From positions 1 to 64,000 of the forward strand of contig NZ_LABY01000178.1 of the NCBI RefSeq assembly GCF_001043975.1: a stretch of DNA of 64,000 bases, given 5' to 3'. This document shows, in pieces, positions 47,819-56,882 of this stretch. The position numbers and the translations under genes are program-made. The stretch's first letter is position 1, and each line of letters starts with the position of its first letter. This DNA is from Methylobacterium variabile (GTDB lineage Bacteria; Pseudomonadota; Alphaproteobacteria; Rhizobiales; Beijerinckiaceae). A model generated the notes under the pieces. The model was not told where the DNA came from. It made no database searches and worked only from the letters and a program-made list of their open reading frames with translations.

Positions 47819-49119
47819 CAGCGCGGCTCCTCGGTGCGGTGGACGATCCGGCCGGCGACCAGGGTGAGCGTGGCCCGCCCCTGCAGCCGCGCCTCGTCGA
47901 AGGGCGAGTTCTTCGAGCGCGACTTCAGGTGCCGCTTGTCGAGCACGTAGGGCGCGTCGGGGTCGATCAGCGCGAGGTCGGCCGGGGCGCCGGGGGCGAG
48001 GCGCCCGGTCTCGCGGCCGAGCAGCCGCGACGGTGCGGCCGAGAGGGCGGCGAGGAGCCGCGGGAGGCCGATATCGCCCGCGTGGACCAGTCGGAGTGCG
48101 GCGGCGAGCAGGGTCTCGATCCCGAGCGCCCCGTCGGCGGCCTCGGCGAAGGGCAGGCGCTTGGTCTCGACGTCCTGCGGGTTGTGGTCGGAGACCACGA
48201 CGTCGATCACGCCCTCGTTGAGCGCCGCCACCACGGCCTGGCGGTCCTCCTCGGTGCGCAGGGGCGGCGAGAGCTTGCAGAAGGTGCGGTAGTGGCCGAT
48301 GTCGTTCTCGTTCAGCACCAGGTTGTTGACCGAGACGCCGCAGGTCACGGGCAGGCCCGCCTCCTTCGCCCGGCGCACGATCTCGACCGAGTCGGCGGTT
48401 GAGATCATCGCGGCGTGGTAGCGCCCGCCGGTCAGGCGCACGAGGCGGATGTCGCGCTCGAGCAGGATCGTCTCGGCTTCCCGCGGGATGCCGTGCAGGC
48501 CCAGCCGCGAGGCCATCTCGCCCTCGTTCATCACCCCGTCGCCGACGAGCGTCGGCTCCTCGACGTGCTGCATCAAGAGGACGCCGAAGTCGCGGGCGTA
48601 GGTCAGCGCCCTGCGCATCACCTGGGCGTTGGTCACGGCCTTCAGCCCGTCCGTGAAGGCGACGGCGCCGGCCTCGGTGAGCAGGCCGAACTCGGTCATC
48701 ACCTGGCCGGCCAGCCCCCGGGTGATGGCGGCCGTCGGCAGCACGTGGATGCTCGCGGTGTCGCGCGCCCGGCGCAGCACGAAGTCGACGATCGCCGGAT
48801 CGTCGATCGGCGGGTTGGTGTCGGGCATGCACACCAGCGTCGTCACGCCGCCGGCGGCGGCCGCGGCGCTGGCGCTCGCCAGGGTCTCCCGGTGCTCGGC
48901 GCCGGGCTCGCCCACGAAGGCGCGCAGGTCGACGAGGCCGGTGGTGAGCACCTGCCCCCCGCACTCGATCACCTCCGCCCCCTCGGGCAGGACCGCGGGG
49001 GTGCCCCAGTGGACGTCGGCGATCGATCGATCGCGGACGAGCACCGCGCCCGGCCCCTCGCGGCCGGAGGCGGGGTCGATCAGATGGGCGTTGGTGAGGA
49101 GGAGGCAGGAGGGTGACAT
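47818..49119 (-). CDS. dihydroorotase-like protein, non-catalytic (PyrC' / PyrX type)
   Basis: A 433-residue amidohydrolase-fold protein, close to type I dihydroorotase, but without the metal-binding residues. The usual DxHxH is [15 protein letters not shown], a later His motif reads [10 protein letters not shown], and SDHNPQD replaces the normal DHAPH. Such forms (PyrC' of Pseudomonas) are structural partners of aspartate carbamoyltransferase. So it is probably an assembly subunit for PyrB, whose gene is upstream in the operon, and the true dihydroorotase is elsewhere. hicAB lies between it and pyrB. Confidence 0.82.
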   Translation of the reverse strand: MSPSCLLLTNAHLIDPASGREGPGAVLVRDRSIADVHWGTPAVLPEGAEVIECGGQVLTTGLVDLRAFVGEPGAEHRETLASASAAAAAGGVTTLVCMPDTNPPIDDPAIVDFVLRRARDTASIHVLPTAAITRGLAGQVMTEFGLLTEAGAVAFTDGLKAVTNAQVMRRALTYARDFGVLLMQHVEEPTLVGDGVMNEGEMASRLGLHGIPREAETILLERDIRLVRLTGGRYHAAMISTADSVEIVRRAKEAGLPVTCGVSVNNLVLNENDIGHYRTFCKLSPPLRTEEDRQAVVAALNEGVIDVVVSDHNPQDVETKRLPFAEAADGALGIETLLAAALRLVHAGDIGLPRLLAALSAAPSRLLGRETGRLAPGAPADLALIDPDAPYVLDKRHLKSRSKNSPFDEARLQGRATLTLVAGRIVHRTEEPR

Positions 49120-49155
49120 CGGCCTACGGAAGCGGGAGCGGATGAGAGGGGCGGG

Positions 49156-49542
49156 TCAGCCGGCGATCTCGTCGAGCACCAGGACCCGGACGAGGCCGCT
49201 GCGGGCCAGGCCGCGCCGCTCGGCGGCCCGGTCGACGGCCTGGAGCTGGGCGTCATCGAGGCCGAGATCGTCGGCCGGAGGCCTGACCGCGACGGCGACG
49301 TGGCCCGACGCGAGGGCACCGGCGACGTCCGGGTCGGATCGCAATGCCTCGATGGAGCGGGGCACCGGGAGGACGACGCCGTCCTCCGGCGCCAGGGCAG
49401 CCCACTGGTCCAACGTTTCGGCGGCCTGGGCCAGGGTCTCGCCGGCCGCCGCGCCGGCGGCGATGCAGCCCGGCAGGTCGGGGAACCAGAGCCCCCACAG
49501 GGTGCCGGGCTCCTGCTCCGGTATGCCGATATACGCCGTCAC
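49156..49542 (-). CDS. hicB: HicB-type antitoxin
   Basis: A 128-residue protein starting at GTG 49542, which overlaps the toxin stop (GTGA); an ATG at 49566 is an alternative with 28 bp overlap. The N-terminal half is the HicB RNase-H-like fold (WGLWFPDLPGCIAAGAAAGETLAQAAETLDQWA). The C-terminus is a ribbon-helix-helix (LDDAQLQAVDRAAERRGLARSGLVRVLVLDEI), as in RHH-type HicB antitoxins that also bind the promoter. Partner of the upstream toxin. Confidence 0.83.
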   Translation of the reverse strand: MTAYIGIPEQEPGTLWGLWFPDLPGCIAAGAAAGETLAQAAETLDQWAALAPEDGVVLPVPRSIEALRSDPDVAGALASGHVAVAVRPPADDLGLDDAQLQAVDRAAERRGLARSGLVRVLVLDEIAG

Positions 49543-49757
49543 GGCTCCTCGCTCCCGTCCAGCCACCCGGCATTGCGCGCGATCGACCGGGCCGTCCCGG
49601 GCGGCAGGCTGCCGCGGCCCCGGGGCACCGCGACGTGCGGGCGTCCCGGCATGGTGTCGATGTCATGCGGGCCCTTCGATGGCCGGATCCGCCACCCCTC
49701 CCGCTCGAGGCGCCGCCGGATCGCCTGGATGTCAAGGTCGAAGTCCCGCGGCGGCAT
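49539..49757 (-). CDS. hicA: HicA-type mRNA interferase toxin
   Basis: A 72-residue double-stranded-RNA-binding-fold toxin: LEREGWRIRPSKGPHDIDTMPG with the catalytic His in GPHD, PHVAVPRGRGSLPPGTARSIARNAGW as in HicA. It cuts mRNA when free of antitoxin. It starts 18 bp after the pyrB stop and overlaps hicB by 4 bp, so toxin and antitoxin are coupled and lie inside the pyrimidine operon. Confidence 0.83.
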   Translation of the reverse strand: MPPRDFDLDIQAIRRRLEREGWRIRPSKGPHDIDTMPGRPHVAVPRGRGSLPPGTARSIARNAGWLDGSEEP

Positions 49758-49775
49758 GTCAAGCGGCGGACGGCG

Positions 49776-50723
49776 TCACGCGTTCGGCAGGTGCGTGGCC
49801 AGCGCCTCCAGCACCGCCATGCGCACCGCGACCCCCATCTCGACCTGCTCCCGGATCAGCGACTGCGCGCCGTCGGCGACCTCGGAGGAGATCTCGACGC
49901 CGCGGTTCATCGGGCCCGGATGCATCACGAGGGCGTCGGGCCGGGCGTGGCGCAGCTTGTCGCCGTCGAGGCCGAAATAGCGGAAATACTCCTTCACGGA
50001 CGGCACGAAGGAGCCGTTCATCCGCTCGCGCTGCAGCCGCAGCATCATCACGATGTCGGCGTCCTTCAGGCCCGCCCGCATGTCGGTGAAGACCTCGACG
50101 CCGAAGCGCGCGAGCCCCGGCGGCAGCAGGGTCGAGGGGCCGATCACCCGCACCCGGGCGCCGAGCGCCATGAGCAGGATGATGTTCGAGCGCGCGACCC
50201 GCGAGTGCAGGACGTCGCCGCAGATCGCCACCGTCAGCCCCTCGATCCGGCCCTTGTTGCGGCGGATGGTGAGGGCGTCGAGGAGGGCCTGGGTCGGGTG
50301 CTCGTGGGCGCCGTCGCCGGCATTGACCACCGCGCAGTCGACCTTGCGGGCGAGCAGGTGCACCGCGCCGGCCTGGTGGTGGCGCACCACGATGATGTCG
50401 GGCCGCATCGCGTTCAGTGTCGCGGCGGTGTCGATCAGGGTCTCGCCCTTCTTCACCGACGAGGAGGCGACCGACATGTTCATCACGTCGGCGCCGAGGC
50501 GCTTGCCGGCCAGCTCGAACGAGGACTGGGTCCGGGTCGAGGGCTCGAAGAACAGGTTGATCTGGGTGCGCCCGCGCAGGGTCGTGCGCTTCTTCTCGAC
50601 CTGGCGGCTGATCTCGACGGCCTCGTCGGCACGGTCGAGGAGCGCCACGATGTCGAGGGGCGAGAGGCCCTCGATGCCGAGGAGGTGGCGGTGCGGGAAG
50701 CCGGGGGGTGCCGAGGTGCTCAT
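49776..50723 (-). CDS. pyrB: aspartate carbamoyltransferase catalytic subunit
   Basis: A 315-residue enzyme for the second pyrimidine step. Carbamoyl-phosphate site [19 protein letters not shown] (Lys reaching from a neighbour subunit), HPTQALLD, and MLRLQRER with [12 protein letters not shown] for the aspartate side. The start at 50723 ([15 protein letters not shown]) is used; an ATG at 50828 would run into the divergent topA promoter. No regulatory subunit gene pyrI is nearby. First gene of pyrB-hicA-hicB-pyrC'-plsY. Confidence 0.94.
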   Translation of the reverse strand: MSTSAPPGFPHRHLLGIEGLSPLDIVALLDRADEAVEISRQVEKKRTTLRGRTQINLFFEPSTRTQSSFELAGKRLGADVMNMSVASSSVKKGETLIDTAATLNAMRPDIIVVRHHQAGAVHLLARKVDCAVVNAGDGAHEHPTQALLDALTIRRNKGRIEGLTVAICGDVLHSRVARSNIILLMALGARVRVIGPSTLLPPGLARFGVEVFTDMRAGLKDADIVMMLRLQRERMNGSFVPSVKEYFRYFGLDGDKLRHARPDALVMHPGPMNRGVEISSEVADGAQSLIREQVEMGVAVRMAVLEALATHLPNA

Positions 50724-50923
50724 CCTGAGCCGAGCGCTATAGGAGCCGCGGGGGCGGGCCGCAAGGATGCCAAGACGGATGGCATGCGATGGTCGCCGGT
50801 ATTTGACAACCGCCGCGTCATCACCCACTTGTCCGCTTCGCCGCGCGAAAACCCGCGCCGGCCGCCCCGCACAAGTTGAAGCCCGATCTGCCGCGGTGTG
50901 CTCTTCGAAAAGGCAAGCCGTCT

Positions 50924-53686
50924 ATGAAAGTCGTCGTTGTCGAGTCGCCGGCCAAAGCCAAGACAATCAATAAATATCTCGGCCGCGACTACGAGGTGTT
51001 GGCCTCGTTCGGACATATCCGCGATCTTCCGGCGAAGGACGGCTCGGTCGATCCGGAGCAGGACTTCCATATGTTGTGGGAGCTGGAGGATCGCGGGGCG
51101 AAGCGCGTCGCCGAGATCGCCAAGGCGGTCAAGGGCGCCGACACGCTGATCCTGGCGACCGACCCGGACCGCGAGGGCGAGGCGATCTCCTGGCACGTGC
51201 TGGAGGCGCTGCAGGCGCGCAAGGTGCTCAAGGACGTCGCGGTCGAGCGCGTCACCTTCAACGCCATCACCAAGGACGCGGTCGAGACCGCGATGGCCCA
51301 GCCCCGGGCGATCGACCAGGCCCTCGTCGACGCCTACCTGGCGCGGCGCGCCCTGGACTACCTCGTCGGCTTCAACCTCTCGCCGGTCCTGTGGCGCAAG
51401 CTGCCGGGCGCCCGCTCGGCCGGCCGGGTGCAGTCGGTGGCGCTGCGCCTCGTCTGCGACCGCGAGCGCGAGATCGAGACCTTCAAGCCCCGCGAGTACT
51501 GGTCGATCGTCGCGACGCTGGCCACCAAGGGCGGCGGCGTGTTCGACGCCCGCCTCGTCGGCGCCGACGGCAAGCGCATCCAGCGCCTCGACGTCGGCAC
51601 CGCCGAGGAGGCGGAGGCGTTCCGGCGCGACCTCGAACTCGCGACCTTCACGGTGGCCCAGGTGGAGGCCAAGCCCGCCAGGCGCCACCCGCAGCCGCCC
51701 TTCACCACCTCGACCCTGCAGCAGGAGGCCTCGCGCAAGCTCGGCCTCGCTCCGGCCCAGACCATGCGGGTGGCCCAGCGCCTGTACGAGGGCGTGGAGA
51801 TCGGCGGCGAGACCGTCGGCCTCATCACCTACATGCGGACCGACGGCGTCGACATGGCGCCCGAGGCCGTCGCGCAGGCCCGCCAGGTGATCGAGGCGGA
51901 GTACGGCGCGCCCTACGTGCCGGGGGCGCCGCGCAAGTACAGCGTCAAGGCCAAGAACGCCCAGGAGGCGCACGAGGCGGTGCGCCCGACCGACCTCGGC
52001 CGCCTGCCCAAGGACGTCGCCCGCTTCCTCGAGCCCGAGCAGGCCCGGCTCTACGAGCTGATCTGGATCCGCACCGTCGCGAGCCAGATGGAGTCGGCCG
52101 AGCTGGAGCGCACCACCGTCGACATCGCCGCGCAGGTCGGCCCGCGCCGCATCGACCTGCGCGCCACCGGCCAGGTGGTGAAGTTCGACGGCTTCCTCAC
52201 CCTCTACCAGGAGGGCAAGGACGACGAGGAGGACGAGGAAGCCCGCCGCCTGCCCGCGATGGCGGCCGGCGATCCCCTCACCCGCGAGCGCATCGCCGCG
52301 ACCCAGCACTTCACCGAGCCGCCGCCGCGCTACTCCGAGGCGAGCCTGGTCAAGCGGATGGAGGAGCTCGGCATCGGCCGGCCCTCGACCTACGCCGCGG
52401 TGCTGCAGGTGCTGCGCGACCGCGAATACGTCAAGATCGACAAGAAGCGTCTGGTGCCGGAGGACAAGGGCCGGATCGTCACCGGCTTCCTCGAGAGCTT
52501 CTTTCGCCGCTACGTCGAGTACGACTTCACCGCCGACCTCGAGACGCAGCTCGACCGGGTCTCCAACGCCGAGATCGACTGGCGCGCGGTGCTGCGCGAC
52601 TTCTGGCGCGACTTCTCCGCGGCGATCGCCGGCACCAAGGAACTGCGCACCGCGGAGGTGCTCGAGGCGCTCAACGGGCTTCTCGCCGAGCACATCTTCC
52701 CGGCCAAGGCCGACGGCTCGAACCCGCGCGCCTGCCCGAACTGCGCCAGCGGCCAGCTCTCGCTCAAGCTCGGCAAGTACGGCGCCTTCGTCGGCTGCTC
52801 GAACTATCCCGAGTGCAAGTACACCCGCCAGCTCAACGCCACCGGCCTCGACGGCGAGGGCGAGGGGGCCGGCGAGGGCGGCCAGCCCGGCGTGCGGGTG
52901 CTCGGCGACGACCCCGAGACCGGCCTGCCCGTCACCCTGCGCGACGGCCGATTCGGCCCGTTCGTGCAGCTCGGCGAGGCCTCGGCCGAGAAGGGCGCCG
53001 AGAAGCCCAGGCGCTCGTCGCTGCCCCGAGGTCTGTCGCCGTCGGCGGTCGACCTCGAGAAGGCCCTGAAGCTCCTCTCGCTGCCGCGCGAGGTGGCCCG
53101 CCACCCCGAGACCGGCGAGCCGATCCTCGTCAATATCGGGCGCTACGGCCCTTACGTGCAGCACGGCAAGACCTACGCCAACCTCGGCAAGGACGACGAC
53201 GTGCTGGAGGTCGGGGCGAACCGCGCCATCGACCTGATCGTCCAGAAGGAGCAGGGCGGCGGGCGCCCCGCGCAGGATCCCGGCCGGCTGATCGGCACGG
53301 CGCCGGACAGCGGCCGCCCGGTCACCGTCAAGGCCGGCCGATACGGGCCCTACGTCACCGACGGCGAGATCAACGCCACCCTGCCCAAGGGCGCCGATGC
53401 CGGGGCCGTTACCCTCGACGAGGCCCTGCGCCTGATCGCGGCGCGCCGCGAGGCCGGTGGCGGGACCAAGAAGAAGGCGGGCGCGCGCAAGGCGGCCGGC
53501 GGCAAGACGGCCGGCAAGTCGACGGCTGCCAAGGCGGCGACCGCGGCCGGCGAGGAGGACGGCGAGGCCAAGCCCGCTGCCCGGAAGTCCTCGGCCAAGA
53601 GCGCGGCAGCCAAGACCACGGCTAAGAAGGTGCCCGCGAAGAAGCCGGCCGCCAAGGCCGCGGGCAAGAGCGCGGCGGGGGAGTGA
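50924..53686 (+). CDS. topA: DNA topoisomerase I (omega protein)
   Basis: A 920-residue type IA topoisomerase relaxing negative supercoils. TOPRIM VVVESPAKAKTINKYLG, DPDREGEAISWH, and the active Tyr303 in ITYMRTDGVDM. A single four-Cys zinc finger (ACPNC...CSNYPEC) is followed by C-terminal repeats of the form GRYGPYV, and a tail of about 65 residues rich in Lys, Ala and Ser, typical of alphaproteobacterial TopA and probably DNA-binding. The ATG at 50924 begins MKVVVVESPAK; divergent from pyrB. Confidence 0.96.
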   Translation: MKVVVVESPAKAKTINKYLGRDYEVLASFGHIRDLPAKDGSVDPEQDFHMLWELEDRGAKRVAEIAKAVKGADTLILATDPDREGEAISWHVLEALQARKVLKDVAVERVTFNAITKDAVETAMAQPRAIDQALVDAYLARRALDYLVGFNLSPVLWRKLPGARSAGRVQSVALRLVCDREREIETFKPREYWSIVATLATKGGGVFDARLVGADGKRIQRLDVGTAEEAEAFRRDLELATFTVAQVEAKPARRHPQPPFTTSTLQQEASRKLGLAPAQTMRVAQRLYEGVEIGGETVGLITYMRTDGVDMAPEAVAQARQVIEAEYGAPYVPGAPRKYSVKAKNAQEAHEAVRPTDLGRLPKDVARFLEPEQARLYELIWIRTVASQMESAELERTTVDIAAQVGPRRIDLRATGQVVKFDGFLTLYQEGKDDEEDEEARRLPAMAAGDPLTRERIAATQHFTEPPPRYSEASLVKRMEELGIGRPSTYAAVLQVLRDREYVKIDKKRLVPEDKGRIVTGFLESFFRRYVEYDFTADLETQLDRVSNAEIDWRAVLRDFWRDFSAAIAGTKELRTAEVLEALNGLLAEHIFPAKADGSNPRACPNCASGQLSLKLGKYGAFVGCSNYPECKYTRQLNATGLDGEGEGAGEGGQPGVRVLGDDPETGLPVTLRDGRFGPFVQLGEASAEKGAEKPRRSSLPRGLSPSAVDLEKALKLLSLPREVARHPETGEPILVNIGRYGPYVQHGKTYANLGKDDDVLEVGANRAIDLIVQKEQGGGRPAQDPGRLIGTAPDSGRPVTVKAGRYGPYVTDGEINATLPKGADAGAVTLDEALRLIAARREAGGGTKKKAGARKAAGGKTAGKSTAAKAATAAGEEDGEAKPAARKSSAKSAAAKTTAKKVPAKKPAAKAAGKSAAGE

Positions 53687-53689
53687 CCC

Positions 53690-53712
53690 GCCTCGCAGCC
53701 CGAGGCAGGTTT
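53690..53712 (+). terminator. topA terminator (weak)
   Basis: Stem GCCTCG/CGAGGC with a 5-nt loop, then AGGTTT, starting 4 bp after the topA stop. Confidence 0.4.
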
Positions 53713-53738
53713 CCGAGGGCGCCGTCGTGCGCCTGCGC

Positions 53739-54698
53739 CTACCGCAGCAGCGTCGCCCGCACCCACCAGCCCGGCTGGGCCGCCGCGATCGCCCGGGCGG
53801 CGCGCCGGGCGGCCGAGCGGTGGGCGAAAAGTCCGAAGACCGTGGCGCCGGAGCCGGACATGCGGGCGAGGCGGCAGCCGGGCTGATCGCGCAGGGCCGC
53901 GAGGGTGTCGCCGATCACCGGCGCGACCGTGAGGGCAGGGGCTTCGAGGTCGTTGCGGGCCGGGGCGATGCGGGCGAGCAGGGCTTCCGGGCCGTCGAGG
54001 CCCGCGATCTCCGGGTGGGCCTGCCCGGCGAGGGGATGCGCCTCGCCGACCGCGAGCCCGAGGGCGCGGAAGACCGGCGCCGTCTCGACCGGCACGCCGG
54101 GATTGATCAGCACCGCCGGCAGGGCCGGCAGGCCCACCGCCGGGCCGACCGCCTCGCCGGCGCCGCGCATCATCCGCGCCTGCGGGTCGAGGCACACCGG
54201 CACGTCGGCGCCGGTGCGGCGGGCCGCCTCCATCAGCGACGGGGGGTCGGGCGAAAGGCCGTTCAGGCGCCCGAGGAGCCGCAGGGCCGCCGCCGCGTCG
54301 GACGAGCCGCCGCCGATCCCCGCCGCCACCGGCAGGCGCTTGACGAGGCGGAAGTGTCCCACCCGCAGCCCGGGATGCTCGGCGGCGAGGTGGCGGGCCG
54401 CCCGCATCACCAGGTTGTCGTCGGTCCGGCCCGCCGGGCCGGCGGTCGGGCCGGAGACCGAGAGGGCGAGCGCCGGTCCGGGCTCGAGGGAGAGGAGGTC
54501 GCCGGCTCGCGGCCCCGCGAAGGCCACCAGGCTCTCGAGGGCGTGGTAGCCGTCGCCGGGGCGGCGGCCGAGGACGTGCAGCGTCAGGTTGATCTTGGCG
54601 GGCGCGCGGGTGGCCAAGGGCGGCGGAAGGGGCGGCACGTTCACGTCTCTCGAAACAGGCGTGGGTTCCGAAACAGGAGTGGGTCTCGAAACAGGCAT
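53739..54698 (-). CDS. ispE: 4-diphosphocytidyl-2-C-methyl-D-erythritol kinase
   Basis: A 319-residue GHMP kinase of the MEP isoprenoid pathway, phosphorylating CDP-methylerythritol. [18 protein letters not shown] is the N-terminal lobe, [18 protein letters not shown] the ATP loop, and [12 protein letters not shown] the C-terminal motif. The first about 18 residues ([12 protein letters not shown]) come from an 18-bp tandem repeat; true translation might begin at a GTG at 54644. The TPR gene lies 64 bp upstream on the same strand. Confidence 0.92.
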   Translation of the reverse strand: MPVSRPTPVSEPTPVSRDVNVPPLPPPLATRAPAKINLTLHVLGRRPGDGYHALESLVAFAGPRAGDLLSLEPGPALALSVSGPTAGPAGRTDDNLVMRAARHLAAEHPGLRVGHFRLVKRLPVAAGIGGGSSDAAAALRLLGRLNGLSPDPPSLMEAARRTGADVPVCLDPQARMMRGAGEAVGPAVGLPALPAVLINPGVPVETAPVFRALGLAVGEAHPLAGQAHPEIAGLDGPEALLARIAPARNDLEAPALTVAPVIGDTLAALRDQPGCRLARMSGSGATVFGLFAHRSAARRAARAIAAAQPGWWVRATLLR

Positions 54699-54704
54699 GG
54701 GGCG
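54651..54704. repeat. three tandem 18-bp repeats at the ispE start
   Basis: Units begin CGAAACAGGCGTGGG, CGAAACAGGAGTGGG and CGAAACAGGCATGGG. They run across the proposed ispE start, and multiples of 18 keep the frame, adding one PVSxPT per unit. Confidence 0.85.
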
Positions 54705-54762
54705 CGGCGCCTCTCCGGCGCCGCGCCCGCGGGTGTCATCTCGACTGCGCGATCGACGGGGC

Positions 54763-56622
54763 TCAGCCGCCGCTCTTCGTCTCCGTGCCCATCGCCGGCG
54801 GCTCGCTCGGCGCGGGGGCGCCCTTCGGCATCTCGGGCTGGGCCGGGGGCTGGCTGTCGGCGGTGGCGGCGGGCTTCTCCAGCTCCGGCAGCCCGTCCTT
54901 CAGCTTCGCCTCGATCTTCGCCAGGTCCTCGGGCTCGGGGTTCAGGTCCTTGGCGTGCTGCCACTGGAACTTGCCCTCGAGCCGCCGGCCGCTGCGCCAG
55001 TAGGCGTCGCCCAGGTGGTCGTTGATGGTCGGGTCGCCGGGCTTCAGCTCGATCGCCTTCTCGAGCTCGCGCACGGCGTCGTCCCAGCGGCCGAGCCGGT
55101 AATAGGCCCAGCCGAGGCTGTCGATGATCATGCCGTCGCGCGGCTGCAGGTCGACCGCCTGCTTCAGCATGCGGAACGCCTCATCGATGTTCTGGTTCTG
55201 GTCGACCCAGGAATAGGCGAGGTAGTTCAGCACCTGGGCGCGGCCGTTCGGCTGCGTCGCCGGCACCAGCTCGAGCGCCTTCTTCAGGTCGGCCTCGGCC
55301 TTCGGCCACTCCTTGGCCCGCTCGTAGGCGGTGCCGCGGAAGTAGTACAGCGTCCAGTAGTTGCGCGCCGGCTGGTCGCCGATCAGCTCGATCGCCTTGG
55401 TGTAGGTCTGGGCCGCCTCGGCGTACTTCTTGCGCGAGCGCTGGACGTTGCCGAGCGCCGAGATCACGTCGATGTCGTTGGGATAGGTCTTGGCGACTTG
55501 GTCGAGGTGGGCGATCGCCTCCTCGCCCTTGCCCATCTGCTCGAGGTTGAGGCCGATCTGGATGTCGGCGTTGAGCTTGAGCGGCGAGTTCGCCGGCATG
55601 CGGGCGAAGGTCTCGTTCGCCCGGTTGGGCGCCTTCATCCGCTCGAGGGTGTCGGCGAGCGTCAGCAGCGCGAGGGAGTGCTCGGGCGCCAGGTGGAGCG
55701 CCAGGCGCAGGTAGACCACCGCCGGCAGCTCGTCGCCCTGCGAGGTCCCGGCGGAGCCGAGGCCGTAGAGCACCTCCGCCGCACCCTCCTGGGCCGAGGC
55801 GATCAGCGGCGTGAGCGGCTTGCCGGCCTTGAGCTTGTCGAGGGCGTCGCGCACGATCGGGTGGCGCGGCAGGACGTTGTCGAATTCCTGGTAGGCCGCC
55901 ACCGCGAGGTCGGGCCGGCCCGATTCGGCCTCGAAGCGCCCGTAGGCGTCGACGATGCGAAGCGTGTTGCGGTCGGCGTCGTAGGCCGCCTTGAGCCGCC
56001 GCTCGGCCTCGACCTTGTCGCCGACGAGCGCTGCGATCAGCCCCGCGTGATAGTCGCGGAAGACGTTGTAGTAGCGCTCGCCCTTGAGCTTGTTGATCGT
56101 CTCGAGCGCCTTCTTGCCCTCGCTGTTGCCGGCGAAGGACCAGGCGGTCAGCAGCGTCGAGGTCAGGTCCGCCGCCGCGCCCTTGCCGCCGCGCTGCAGG
56201 TTCTGGCGCGCCGCGGCGAACTGCTTGGCCTTGATCTTCTGCACCCCGAGGGCGAGCTGGGCCAGGCCGTTGGCGCCGTCCCGGGCGGTCAGGCGCTCGG
56301 CGGCCCGGAACGCCTCGGGCAGGGAGCCGTCGGCGAGGAGCGCCACGAAGGACCGCTCGAGGAGCTCGGCGTTGCGCGGGTCGCCCTTGACGGCCTCGCG
56401 GTAGTAGGTAGCCGCGGCGGCCGTGTCGCGGGACGCGCCGGCGATGTACGCCGCCAGGAAGTTGCCTTCCAGGGAATCCGCCGGTTCGTAGGCCTGCGCG
56501 GCCGCGACCTCCCGCGCCGGCAGCCGCGCCGCGAGGGCCGGCGCCGTCGAGGCGGCGAGGAGGAGGGCCAGCGCGGCGAGCGCGCGTCCGCGGCGGAGGG
56601 CGGGGAGTCGAGTCGTGGGCAC
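54763..56622 (-). CDS. exported TPR-repeat protein
   Basis: A protein of about 619 residues. The GTG at 56622 ([33 protein letters not shown]) gives a clean Sec signal peptide; an ATG at 56682 adds 20 Arg/Pro-rich residues and is less likely. The rest is tetratricopeptide repeats, clear from about residue 65 to 570 (for example [28 protein letters not shown]), and the C-terminus is Pro/Glu-rich and low-complexity. It probably scaffolds a periplasmic or envelope complex. Linked to ispE as in related genomes. Confidence 0.85.
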   Translation of the reverse strand: MPTTRLPALRRGRALAALALLLAASTAPALAARLPAREVAAAQAYEPADSLEGNFLAAYIAGASRDTAAAATYYREAVKGDPRNAELLERSFVALLADGSLPEAFRAAERLTARDGANGLAQLALGVQKIKAKQFAAARQNLQRGGKGAAADLTSTLLTAWSFAGNSEGKKALETINKLKGERYYNVFRDYHAGLIAALVGDKVEAERRLKAAYDADRNTLRIVDAYGRFEAESGRPDLAVAAYQEFDNVLPRHPIVRDALDKLKAGKPLTPLIASAQEGAAEVLYGLGSAGTSQGDELPAVVYLRLALHLAPEHSLALLTLADTLERMKAPNRANETFARMPANSPLKLNADIQIGLNLEQMGKGEEAIAHLDQVAKTYPNDIDVISALGNVQRSRKKYAEAAQTYTKAIELIGDQPARNYWTLYYFRGTAYERAKEWPKAEADLKKALELVPATQPNGRAQVLNYLAYSWVDQNQNIDEAFRMLKQAVDLQPRDGMIIDSLGWAYYRLGRWDDAVRELEKAIELKPGDPTINDHLGDAYWRSGRRLEGKFQWQHAKDLNPEPEDLAKIEAKLKDGLPELEKPAATADSQPPAQPEMPKGAPAPSEPPAMGTETKSGG

Positions 56623-56882
56623 CAAGCGCTGGCTCCGTGGTCGCACCGGCCGCGGCGCCGGTGCGCGAAATCGGCGCGACATTGGACCCTGCGCGGGGCA
56701 GCGGCAAGACCAAACGGCGGCGGCGATGTGTCGGCGCCCCGCGGCGGAACGGCTGGGACCGGGGGTGCCGCCGCGCCGCCGGAGCGTGCCGACGCGCATC
56801 GCTCCGTTTTGTAAGGGCTATCTTAAGCGATGCGCACGAATGGTGGCGAAGATCTCGATTATCGTTCTCTGAGCTGCCGGAC

